From NCBI GenBank assembly GCA_951799425.1, contig OX637391.1, positions 16,272,051 through 16,336,050 on the forward strand: DNA of 64,000 nucleotides, in the 5' to 3' direction. The translations under genes and the position numbers were made by a program. The notes below the pieces were generated by a model. It worked only from the letters and a program-made list of their open reading frames with translations. It did not search any database and had not been told where the DNA came from. Within the stretch, counting starts at the first letter, position 1; every line of letters begins with the position of its first letter. Positions 32,442 through 43,500 of the stretch are shown piece after piece. This DNA is from Ilex aquifolium. Lineage: Eukaryota; Streptophyta; Magnoliopsida; Aquifoliales; Aquifoliaceae.

Positions 32442-33779
32442 TTAGTGTTAGGATACATCTTGTCACAATGTTGCCCTTTGAAATGCACATTAGACCAGTT
32501 ATCGTATTAAAGATTTGCAAGTAATCTCTATGCGATTTGTCCTCCCTCCCGCTTAAATAAATTTAGCTTCAACTAAAATAAGTTCTTATTGGAACATATG
32601 CACACTCCTAGAACATATAAACAATTTTTTCCCTATACGAATTTGTGTAATGATCACCATTGAATTGGTCTCTAAGATTTGCATTCAAATGTTGAAGACA
32701 AAATGCATGGTAAACATTAGGAAACACCTTCAACATAGTTTCGAGTAAACCCATATTCAATCCAATATCCAAGTAATATCTTGGTCTGAATTTAGAATTC
32801 TAGAGAACTACTGTTCAAGAAATCAAAACTAGATTGATTTGCTCTCAGAATCAGTAGATTGAATGGATACAAACTTGGTAGATATTGAAATATGATTGTT
32901 GTTTAACAAAACAATAGGAAACTAAAACATGACATTAAAATATATCAAAACATAATGAATTTAATGAACAACATGTGCACAGATTAACAACACATAATAC
33001 AATAAAAATGGAAAGCATAACCTTCCATTATATTTTAAAAACAATGAAACATAACTAATGACATTGAAATCCAATTAAACATAAAACAAATGTGTAACAA
33101 GTGAACACTAAAACATGAAGGATAACAAAATGAAATCAAATACTGAATTAAATTGTAACAAAAAATAAATAATCAGGCCATAAAATTAACACTTTGCACA
33201 GCGAAAAACATAATATTACATAGAAAAATGGATAATCCACATCGAGTGTTGACCTTGTTGCTATCTTTCCATGTCGCTGCCAATATGTTTCATTTTGGAA
33301 GTCCCTTTTAAAAATGTACCGTCAATAAACAACATTGGTTGACAAAAATTACATCCCTTAATATGAAACTAGAATGCAACAAACAATCTCAGAAATCATT
33401 TAGTTTGGTGGTCAAATTCCAACACCAACCGACTACCAGGATTCATATTGGGGGCAACATCAATATAACAAAGAAGTTGGTTAGTCGACAGTGAGTGATA
33501 ACTAAAAAGTAACTTCTAGCTTTCTTAACACCCCACCAAGAAGGGTCATATACATGATTGAACCTCCTGAACCTCATCAGTAATATGACTAGCAAGGAGA
33601 TATGAGCTTATGCATTTACTCTTTTTGGTTCATATAGCTGCACCGCAAGTGTGAACACTGGCCAACTTCATAATGTAAAGAATCCATTGGCATGTTGAAC
33701 ATCTCAATGTACATTCCATTGACAATCAAGTATTTTCTTTGGCACACAATCAACAATAATCCTAGATTTGTCATTCGTA

Positions 33780-34491
33780 TACTCCGTTTGGTATGATGAA
33801 AAAATAGAAGAATGGAAAGTTGGACGGATGAAAAGTTTGAAGGATAAATAAAACATCATGTTTAGTAAGGAAGGAAAATAGGAAGGATGGAAATGTGGAA
33901 TGATGGAAAAGTGGATGGATTAACTTTTCTTCCAACTCACCAAAATCAATCCCTCTAAAATTGGAAAGAAAGTGGATGGAAATTAATTATTTGTATTGAA
34001 ATGTATCTTATTTGTCTATATATATTTTGATATATACATATATTATGTATATATTAATTTCATATAAAAATATAATGATAAAATATGTATTTATATATAT
34101 ATTTAAAAAAATTTAAAAATAAAAAATAAAAATAAAAATTTTAAATTAAAAAAAATATTTTTTCCATCTTAAGGGTGAAAATTTTCGACTCAACACGATG
34201 ACACGACTTGAACTCGACACGAACCTGAAAATGACCTGACGTGAACAAGAAATATAAAAGGCTCATAATTTTATGACTCAACACGAATTTGACACGACAC
34301 GACTCGATAGTCACCCCTAATCTTAGGCAGCACAAAAAAAAAATTAAAAAAAAATTAGTCATTTTTATTTTCCATCCATCCAACTAAACACAAAAAAAGG
34401 AAAATGTATATTTTCATCCTTGAAGGATAGAAAGTGTATCCCTCCTACTTTTCATCTTTCCTACTTTCCATCTTTCTTACCAAACTGAGCA
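33780..34491. mobile_element. MITE copy C with internal insert
   Basis: Starts tactccgtttggta and ends taccaaactgagca; right flank tta (34492-34494), left gta. About 155 bp at 34172-34327 (ttaagggtgaaaattttcga to gtcacccctaatcttagg) are a GACACGA-type element in relation to copy A, in the orientation opposite to that of copy B because the whole MITE is reversed. Confidence 0.85.
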
Positions 34492-34950
34492 TTAATGTAA
34501 TTAAACTGATAACCTACTTCGATAGAATATTTGCATAGTGCAAGACAAATTTTTTGAAATACTACCTTCAAACTTTTGACCGACCTCTCCAATACCATTA
34601 GTTCAGCCAACAGTAAGCAACTACTTCTTGTGTTTTTGGACAAAATTTGTAGAAGCAAGCCCTCCTCATTGTCCACTAAATTGCTTGGACTTACAACATC
34701 CCACTGACCATTGCACAATGAAGCACTCTCATCCACAACAGTGTCATCTGATCTTTGACCAATTACACTAACATTTGCATGCTGAAGACAAAAAGCACGA
34801 ACTAAAGAAATCATGTTCTGCAAGTTCACGTCCTTAACTAGGATATAGTTGTGATGTTTAGGAAGAACATAAGAAAGAGACAGACTTAGAGTTAAACAAC
34901 CAAATTTGGAACAAAAATCTTGCAACAAAGTTACTATCATAGACCTTTAA

Positions 34951-35901
34951 AACCGCCGTTTGTGCTTGATATTTGCAGAACATCACAACATTAGCAGTTG
35001 ACATTAGACATTAAAACATGCTTCCATTTAACAAAACATTAAATAGAGAAAAACATAACTTACATGAAACGCAATATCATACAACATGACAAATAAAACA
35101 AAAAAAATGTTATTTCAAACATCATAGTAGAAATATATTGTTGTAGTGAACTACCAACATTAAAACAATTACATAGTGTAACTAAGCTTTAATAACATAA
35201 TGTGATCTAACAGTGACAAAAATGCATATGACAGTGAAAACCAAACTAGTACTTTAGAAACACATACAAATTGTTGATGGAATGTAACAATGAAATGAAA
35301 AAAAAAAAAAACAAAACAAAACAAAACAAAGAAGTCTAAAGAAAAATAATATGCCAAAAAGTTAAATGTGTAAAATAAAGAGTAAAAAAATGTTGGAAGC
35401 TACCAACTTAACGTGTCACGGTGAACTAACACTGATAATTCAAAAAATAGATGTGTGAATATAGTGAAATGTGAAGACGAAGTATAACACCAATGTCTGA
35501 AGATCATAACTAGACAACGAACTATGACGATGACAATGAAAAATAAAAAGCAACAATGTTCTCAATCACTAGCAACCAATTTCACAAAATACAAAAGTGA
35601 AATATTTCTACAACAACAAGATAATCCTAACCAAATCGATATTCAGTTGATGAAAATAAAAAAATTCAATGTCTTTCATAACTAAAATTTTTTTGATCTA
35701 ATTCGCAATTAGATTCTTTTTAGCATAAAACAAAAGTAGAATTAATTGAAATTCATGAACATAAAATACAAAATCCGAAATCATTTGAAACGAAAAACCA
35801 CAAAAAAATTTAAACAAAAACATTCAACTACATATATACTAGCAGTGCCCTTTCGATGTACGATATTTTCAATTTTTCCTATCACAATCTTATAACCCCT
35901 T
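34951..35901. other. AT-rich spacer
   Basis: Rich in aaacataac-like text and A runs (35287-35299). No gene or bordered repeat was seen. Confidence 0.4.
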
Positions 35902-35936
35902 CCCCCATCCCCCATCCCCCATCCCCCATCCCCCAT
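35902..35936. repeat. (CCCCCAT)5, G-quadruplex-capable on -
   Basis: Five perfect 7-base units; on - this is five G5 runs spaced by two bases, which fits a very stable quadruplex pattern. It is not the plant telomere unit. Confidence 0.95.
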
Positions 35937-37244
35937 TGCCACCCCCACCCTTACCTTGACCCTAATATTATTGAACAATTACCCATTTCTATGTTAAATT
36001 AAGGAAAATGAAAAATTCAAATTTAAAATAGCGGGTTAATTAAAATCTGCGCCATTCAACTATGTCCCTTGTTGCAATCAACTCCTTGTGATTTTAAATA
36101 CTACAATTTACCTCCAAGTTTTAAGCGAATTAAATTGACTAACAACGGTGGCTGGCTTTTTTTATGATTTTGTATGTTGTTTATGCGCTAGAACATTGTC
36201 CATTTCTTGCATGTAATGTACTTCAATGGTTTTATTGATTTTACCTTTCAATTGGTCGGAGATTCATCAATAAAAAACTTCGACTCGAATTTAGAAGTTT
36301 CGAATGAATCACTAATGATTAAGCCAGTAATTCTTTCTTGAGGAGAAGGTCTGTCAAACATTGACCAACATTGTTTATGTAAGACTTAACTAAAAATGGG
36401 GTCTCCTATTTTTTAGTAAAATTTAGACATTCTGAAAAATGTTTTTCCTAGAGACGATGCATATCATGTTGGTTCCAAATGTCAACTTAGATAATGGAAA
36501 AATAGTGTCCACTGTTCATTGTTCAGTTAATTTATATTTAGCTTTACGACACAATTCGTTAGAAAAAAGATTTTTATGCATGCAAGCTTTATGATTACAA
36601 GGCCTCATCCTCTCTATCCCTTTGAAGTCATGCCTTGTTTCACTTACTTTATTTCTGATAATTTTCTCAATAATTTCAAGTTGTTAACACCAATAGAAGT
36701 TCAAAAGTCCATGCTCTTTTGAAAGTAGAACGCATGATGTATCATCTTTTTACTCCACCTTTGTTTATGGAAAAGTACTATGATAAATTTGTTGGCACTA
36801 TAACAAAAAAATACTACCATTGAGGTTCAAATTATACCTTATAAATGACAATTTACAACTATTCATGATCAAGTTTTGACTTATTAACCTTTAAAATATA
36901 TATATTTTTTGTAATCGATCATAAGATTTTATGATCGATTATACTTTTTTGAATTATAATTTATATCTTCATTAAGTTATAACATGAGCTTTGAATGTTG
37001 TAACTTTTGGTACTATAGTGGTTCTTAGTTGCACAATCTGCATAATACATTGCCACTGTTCTAAGATGAAGTATAAGTTTAACTATGGTGCTTATTGATC
37101 TTGATTTTTGGATGCACATTGAAAAATGTAAACCACCCAACTTCTAAGTGGATACTTAAATAGTCTTTCTAACACTTTTAAGTATTAGTATATAGTCTAG
37201 ATAAGCCTATGATGACAAATATACATTCAACTTCAAGGTACATA

Positions 37245-37470
37245 CGGTTGATGATTTTTTTTTTTTTGCTATAGGGTGTCCAGACTTGCGCCGACTATTC
37301 TCTCGTGCTCAGCGGCTAGCCCTGTGGCTTGAACTAGGCTAGAGCATGTTTCCAAAATGACAAGGGTGACTAGCCTTTGGGAGGAGTTGAAAGAGATTGA
37401 ACCTGAAACATCTGAGTTACCAGAGGACATGCTCAACCACTAAACTACCCCTAAAGGTTCGGTTGATGAT
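37245..37470 (-). mobile_element. tRNA-derived SINE, full length with perfect 11-bp target duplication
   Basis: CGGTTGATGAT occurs at 37245-37255 and 37460-37470. On - the body has A-box TAGTTTAGTGG (37447-37437), B-box GGTTCAATCTC (37403-37393), about 200 bp in all, and a 15-base A tail. Pol III would transcribe it; movement needs a LINE RT. Confidence 0.92.
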
Positions 37471-37519
37471 ATGTTAAAATGTTTGTACCAATAATATACA
37501 ATATATTTAATACTGCATA

Positions 37520-37552
37520 TAGTCCGCGTGCAATGCACGTGTGCACGAATTA
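37520..37552 (+). mobile_element. Possible Helitron 3' terminus
   Basis: cgcgtgcaatgcacgtg is a near-perfect hairpin, then tgcacgaattagt. Helitrons end in CTRR after a short hairpin; here the last bases are TTAGT. A sister copy is at 13800-13833. The text near 35835 (ctagcagtgccctttcgatg) may be the 5' end of this element. Confidence 0.35.
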
Positions 37553-39260
37553 GTTACTTATAAATGTCAGCTCATTGAGAAAACTTTTTATTTTCAAATT
37601 TTCCCTTAAATTAATATTATAAAGCCAATTATATCTTTTACTGTTTTAAACTATCTATTTCAATTTTATCACGAAGTCAATCATATTTTGCCATGTTCTT
37701 TGTTCCTAACCCAACTCAACCCAACGAAGCTTTGTCCAAAAATGAACTGAAGTTCGATTAAACGTATTGGAATATCCATCCTGCGTGTACATTACAATGA
37801 CTACAAATGTATTGGTCAAATGCAACTCAAGCTCTGAGGCACTTTGTATCTTCAACTATTATATTTCTTATATCTTATATCTGTCACAATGGTTATTAAA
37901 TTTACATCTGTCACTATGGTTATTAAATTTACAATGCTAATATAATTGAAATATTAACTGTCAGGACAAAGTAAAATAAAACAACATATTTCAAAAGTAA
38001 AGAGAAATAAATTTTGACAACCAAAGAATAGCTGATGTTTATGTTTTGAATGACGTAAAACTAATTCAAGTAGTTGATCAGAAACAAGAAGAAATTCAAA
38101 GGTTAGGGGGGCAAAATTGAGATGCAACCATAGTTTATGGGGATAAAGTATAATTACGCTTAATCATTAAAATTCCTTCTTCGGTTTGTCGGTACAACGA
38201 CGAATTTAAAGTGATTTATGGTGTTTTTTGAGGTGAAGACAGATAGATTTGAAATAGGACTAAATTTCACAAGCAAAGAAAAAATTAGAATTTGTAGGTG
38301 GGGAATTAAACTAGAGTCGACACACGTGTTCGATGCCTGTGACACACAAAGGATGAGTGGAAAAGATGGTTGAAATGAGAGAATTCAAGTTGCCAATTAA
38401 TGAAGGGACCGATAATTGAGAAAAATGATTCTCAAAATGTGGAGGAAATTGGAGGCACTTTCACCAACCGGATGATTTGCAATCTAGAAGGAGGTCTCAA
38501 ACCAAGATTCCAATGGGTCGCTCTCCACCTCTGTGGACCAATATTTCTCTTAATGTACTATAGGGTGAGTAATAGCGATATTTATACACAAGTACTTGAG
38601 GCAGTTCGAGCTGCCCGTATAAGCTGTCACCAGCTGCCCTTTTAAGGAGTCAACGATGCCTTCGGACACTATGCATACCTTCAACCACCTCACCGGCTTT
38701 CATACGGAGTTTGCGCAGTACATACCGAAATATCTCAGTATTAATTAGACAGATGTAACATTTCAAAGATACAATTTAAATGTATTTCTCGAGGAGGCCC
38801 AGTCTTCGAGGTTGGGGCGGTCATCAAGGTAGAACCGTAGAAGTGTCACAAAGTAGGTTCCCGTGGAACTCATGACCATGAAGAGTAATGGCAGTGGTGC
38901 CCCCAAGGTGTGCATACCGCGAAGCCCTTCTGCTCACATAACCCCTTTGAGTACTCTTTAGGATGTCTGCTCAAGGAACATCACATAGTTTCGATTATCT
39001 AATTACCAATCCACATATTCCAATATCCCATATGTTGATCTGAATCATTAATCCCGTGAGCAGTGAGAAGTGAATAGTCAACCATACATTGGAAGGTTGA
39101 CAATCATGTTCATCGGCCCCCTATTGCTCTGTTCTTCCTTGAAGAGGGTCATATTTCTTTATCTCAAGGCGGTGATCTTTTTTCTTGATCCCTTGGACCA
39201 GTCAAGCAATGGTATACCATTTGTTGGGGATATACTCTCTGCTATTCACAAGATCCCAAC
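37553..39260. other. Intergenic, no supported gene
   Basis: Includes an 81-residue open frame at 38400-38645 (MICNLEGGLKPRFQWVALHL) that is not recognised, followed by a TATA-like tatttatac at 38580. It may be part of an unidentified LTR. Confidence 0.35.
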
Positions 39261-39279
39261 TATGTCCATTTACTATTTC

Positions 39280-39595
39280 CGCTGCACTATGCTCGCGAGC
39301 CACTCATACCCTTTTGGGTAAGAATCCATTTATCATTTTTGCGGCAATATGCTCACGGTATTACTCTCGTCTCTTGGACAAGGACCCATTTACCATCCAC
39401 GCCACACTATGCATGCAAGTCACTCTTGTCTCTTGGACGAGGATCCATTTACCATTTACCATTTTCCGTAACAATATACCTACGGGCCACTCTCATCTCT
39501 TGAACGAGGTTCCATTTTTAATTTCTTGCAACAATATGCCTACAGGCAACTCTCGTCTCTTAAACGAGGATTCATTGTCATTTCCACTATAATGG
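39280..39595. repeat. Diverged tandem repeat, ~65-70 bp, about five units
   Basis: Each unit has caatatgcctacaggc-like, actctcgtctcttggacgag and gatccatttaccattt-like parts. Units differ by 15-30 percent by eye. Confidence 0.75.
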
Positions 39596-40556
39596 GGAAG
39601 TGCTCCCTCTCTCCGTGACATTATTGACTACTACAGAACTAAATTTTAAACCACTTTTAGGTTTGCTAAAAAAAAATTCCACCCATGTAGGTTGAGAAAG
39701 AACTCGTCATATCAGACCACCAGAAGGAAAACTAGCTCAGAGAGGAAGACTGCAGATAGCAATTGAAGATGGAGAGGGAAGTCGGATGCATAAATTTTCC
39801 TCAAATTGTCCAACCAAGAGAGGGATTGACAGCATATCATGTCGGGTTAAAATTTATTTAATTAATACTCGATCAAATTAAGATTGTGTATAATCAGGTT
39901 TATATCTTGTTAAATTCGTGACGTATATCGTGTTTAGTCAGATTCATATCAACTCTATTTTTAATAGGTTTAACAGATCAACCATATAACACTCCAACTC
40001 ATACCCGTGTTAACGAATTGTCGGCTCTATTGCTAACCTGTACTGTAAATTTTTTCTCTTTCCGAAGTTTATGTGCTACTGTCTGTAAGTGGGACTTTGC
40101 TTTTTCTTGCAAGATTTCTCTTACGTTCCTGCTTACTTTGTTTTTGTTACAACACAAAGCTAAGAACTAGACACAAGTATACTGGCAAGCAAAACTCATC
40201 AGCCAACAAAACTGAAAAAAACCATCACCTTCAAACTCAGCTATAATAGCTCAGACATATCAGGCAAAATGCATAAGACAAATATATCAAACTATGTGAA
40301 GAAAAAAGGGTAGCAAAATCAAAAGCTGAAGCAGCAGGCAATGGTCCAAATAGCTTTTGCTGGATTGCGAAGACAAGTTCAAAGATACAATTTTACAATA
40401 TCATAAACAACCCAAATAAGTTGTCTCCCCCACAACAGACTAGTTTCATGCAACTAAACCACTCATACTACCCCCAGTGGATTTCCAGATAAAATAAAAT
40501 GTGCCAAGAACTATGAGTAAATAGTGCCAGTTCCTCTTAAAACAGGTGCAGAAAAC
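39596..40556. other. Region 3' of SINA-like gene
   Basis: 39840-40035 contains a decayed GACACGA-type repeat (catgtcgggttaaaatt ... cccgtgttaacgaattg). The last few hundred bases before 40556 are probably the gene's 3' untranslated region; no clear end signal could be chosen. Confidence 0.4.
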
Positions 40557-43500
40557 TCATTGGTGCCTCGCTATGCTAACTTCCAACCTGAGTTGTCCAC
40601 TGGAACCAATAAAATCACTAGGTACAAGAAGAAACCCCTTTCTAGGAACATGTTCGACCCACCTAGAAATGCTTTCGGTGAAAGATTGTAATCTGACAGA
40701 GATGTCCCCTTTCCTTGCCATGAGCTCATATGAAAACCGTTTCTTTGACGAGCTTGGCCCAATGCAATTAACATCAACCACGTGTCCAAGATGTTCAGTT
40801 CCACGGTTGAGAATAAATATTCCTCCTTCAGACTGTTCTTGAAGAATTCGGCTCCTTTGATTCTTTCCCAAGGAAATAGGGAAGAGGTGGTTGTAGGAGA
40901 AGCGCATAGCAGAATTTGAATGTTTGCTGTTGAAGTGTAGATATAAATGCTTGGAGGAGTCCACAAAGCCGCAATCAAGAAGAGGACAGGAACATGGTGA
41001 ATAGATACATATCTCCTCGTGGTCATGTTTCTTACCATAGCTTACTGTCTCTTTGCACCCATACTCCATGTTTGGGCATGATATTTTGACGGATTCAAGA
41101 ACCTTCTCAATGGCTCGACAACGGTTGTAGCCAATTGGCCAAGAGCAAGAGGGGCACTTGTTCCCAACTTTAATGCAGCAGGAGGAGCACGCAATGTGAC
41201 CATTCTCACACTAAATTGTCATTCAGGTAAAATACAACTATCAGAGCACTTGTTCTCATGGATATGCCAAGTAACTAAACAGTAAAAAACTGTTACCAGC
41301 AGAAGATGAAGTTAAAGCTACACTTGCAACCAGTAATCAAGGTTTAAAAGCGTCACCAAATTTTGAATTGCAAGCATGGAGAGATTGGAAGTTACTCAAA
41401 AAGCAGATGAATGCAACCAAGAGAAGACTGGAAGATGGAAAAAAAAAAAAGAGAAAAGGAAAATTACAGCGGATACATCATTAAGCTTCATAGTTCATAC
41501 ACAACTGATATGGTAATTTCTAAGGATACGCTAACAAATCAGAAACTACGGACAAAAATACACAAACCCCAAAGTTTGTATACCAAAACAATAGCCCACT
41601 TCATATCCAATCCATAACCAATATCACCTACTTGAAATATTAGGCTAGAAGAAGAATTATATAATGTAGTCACCCACTGTATGACATCAACAGAAAGGAA
41701 TAGTCATTTGTGGCTAAAATATAAAGGGCAAATGAAAATATTGCATCTGAATTGGGTGTCTCTAAAAGCAACATGTGTAGGTGTACTACCCCATATTAAC
41801 GAGGTTGAAAAGCCATGCAAACATATGCCCAAAAGACAATTAAAGAATCATGTATCAAGACATGACATTCAGTAGTTCTTAATGGTAACGACAATTAAGA
41901 TACTTGCTTGACTATCAAGACAATTAAGATAAATGCTTGACATTACTTAATCTTGATATTGACATTTATCGAGGCAAGACAGTTCAGATAAATGTTTGAC
42001 ACACATTTTACAATTTGTACATGGTCATTAGGTAACCAACCCGAAAGGACAATGAGTAACTTAGGTGTAGGGCACTAATACAAACAACACCTGGTAAGAT
42101 ACAACTATGTCACAAGTATCAAACAAACGCCATACCAAGGATCTGGTCCAAAATATTATTCAATGCAAAATTTGAAAAAACCACTTGCCACTTGGATATG
42201 ACCATTGACGTCTTAGCATTGATTGATGCAAAGAAAACGAGCACAAGTTTTCTGTCATCTGAACCAAAAAAGGGACTTGGGGGAGAAGTGTCATATAACA
42301 CTTAGAAAAATGGTGAAGGAAATAAAGAATACAATAACAACTTCAGGAAAGTGTTGAAGAGTTTTTTAGTAAAGAAGTGACTGATGCAATAACGAATGCT
42401 ACATTTATTTGATTAATCCAGAAAAATGACAATTCTTTCAAGATTAAGGATTTTAGGTCAATTAGCTTACTTTCAAGCTTATATAGATCATTGTCAAAGT
42501 GTTGTCTTTGAGGCTAAAAGTGTGTTTGAGTGAGACCATTTCGGTGCATCAAGGAAAGTTTGTTAAAGGGAGACAGATTTTGGATGTAGCTCTTGTGACA
42601 AATGAGGTGGTGGAAGAATATAGGGCTAGAGGTATGAAGGGTTTAGTTTTCAAAATTTTATTTTGAGAAAGCTTACGATCATGTTGATTGGAACTTCATG
42701 GATTTCGTTATGGAATCAAAAGGGTTTGGGACAAGGTGAAGAATGTGGATTAAAGGGTGTTGGGAATCAATGAATTTCTCAGTTATTTTGAACGGTAAGC
42801 CTAGGGGGAATTTTAAGGCTTCAATGGGTATTAGGCAAGGTAATCATTTATCACCATTTTTTGTTTACTCTTGTGGTGAATGGCTTAAGTAGGTTGGTGG
42901 TGAGGGTGGAGGAGTTTAACTAGGTAAAAGGTTTTGTGATTGGGAGGGATAGAGTATAAGTGTCAGACCAACAGTTTGCTGATGACATTATTTTTTTCTC
43001 ATCTGGGAATGAGAAAAAATTCTTGAATCTTAAGAGGATTATTGATGCATTTGGGTTGATCTCTAGTCTTAAAGTTAATATTGAGAAAAGCTTGATTGTG
43101 GAAATAAATTCTAGTCGGGATAAAATAACTAGATTGGAATTTGCAATGGGATGTCCAATGGGAGAGTTGCCTCTTAAGTACTTAGGTCTACCTTTAGAAG
43201 ATAATCCATTGTCTGTTTCTTTTTGGGATCTACTAGTTCAAAAGATTGAAAAAATGTTGGATGGGTGGAAAAAAGACTTTCATTTCTAAGGGACGAAGAT
43301 TAACTTTAGTTCAGACAGCGTTAGCAAGCATTTCAACTTACTTTGTATCCTTTTTTAAGATGCCATGTGAGGTAGCTAATAGGATTGAAGGGATGATGGG
43401 AGAGTTCTTATTGGAAGAAAAGGGTGAGGGTAGAAAAGATCATTTAGTCAGTTGAGAGGTAGTGTTAAGGTCAAAATTAAAAGGTGAACTTTCGGTGGAA

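Larger units (their letters stand above)
31380..34950 (-). pseudogene. Mutator-like (MULE) transposase, decayed, interrupted by two MITEs
   Basis: On -, right to left: N-terminal part LSLSYVLPKHHNYILVKDVN and LQNMISLVRAFCLQHANVSV (34940-34740), VGYQFNYIN to MITE C, NDKSRIIVDCVPKK after it, CNFCQPMLFIDGTFLKGTSK (near 33330; first catalytic Asp in FIDGTFLKG), then past MITE B LFNAYILEARHLPIVNMVGK and WHGVSCPKMDKRLK. The C-terminal SWIM zinc finger is decayed (VDIENQTCSYHH, then PCAHAVIAL near 31540). Many stops. It would cut and paste DNA with Mutator-type ends; no terminal repeats were found. Confidence 0.75.

Noticed and set aside
35902-35936. Interstitial telomere repeat
   Set aside because: The unit CCCCCAT differs from the plant CCCTAAA unit.
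37393-37447. tRNA gene on -
   Set aside because: Same reasoning; SINE with A tail and 11-bp duplication.
40571-41038. 155-residue minus-strand frame overlapping SINA-like exon 2
   Set aside because: Shifted frame of the conserved SIAH zinc finger and substrate-binding region.
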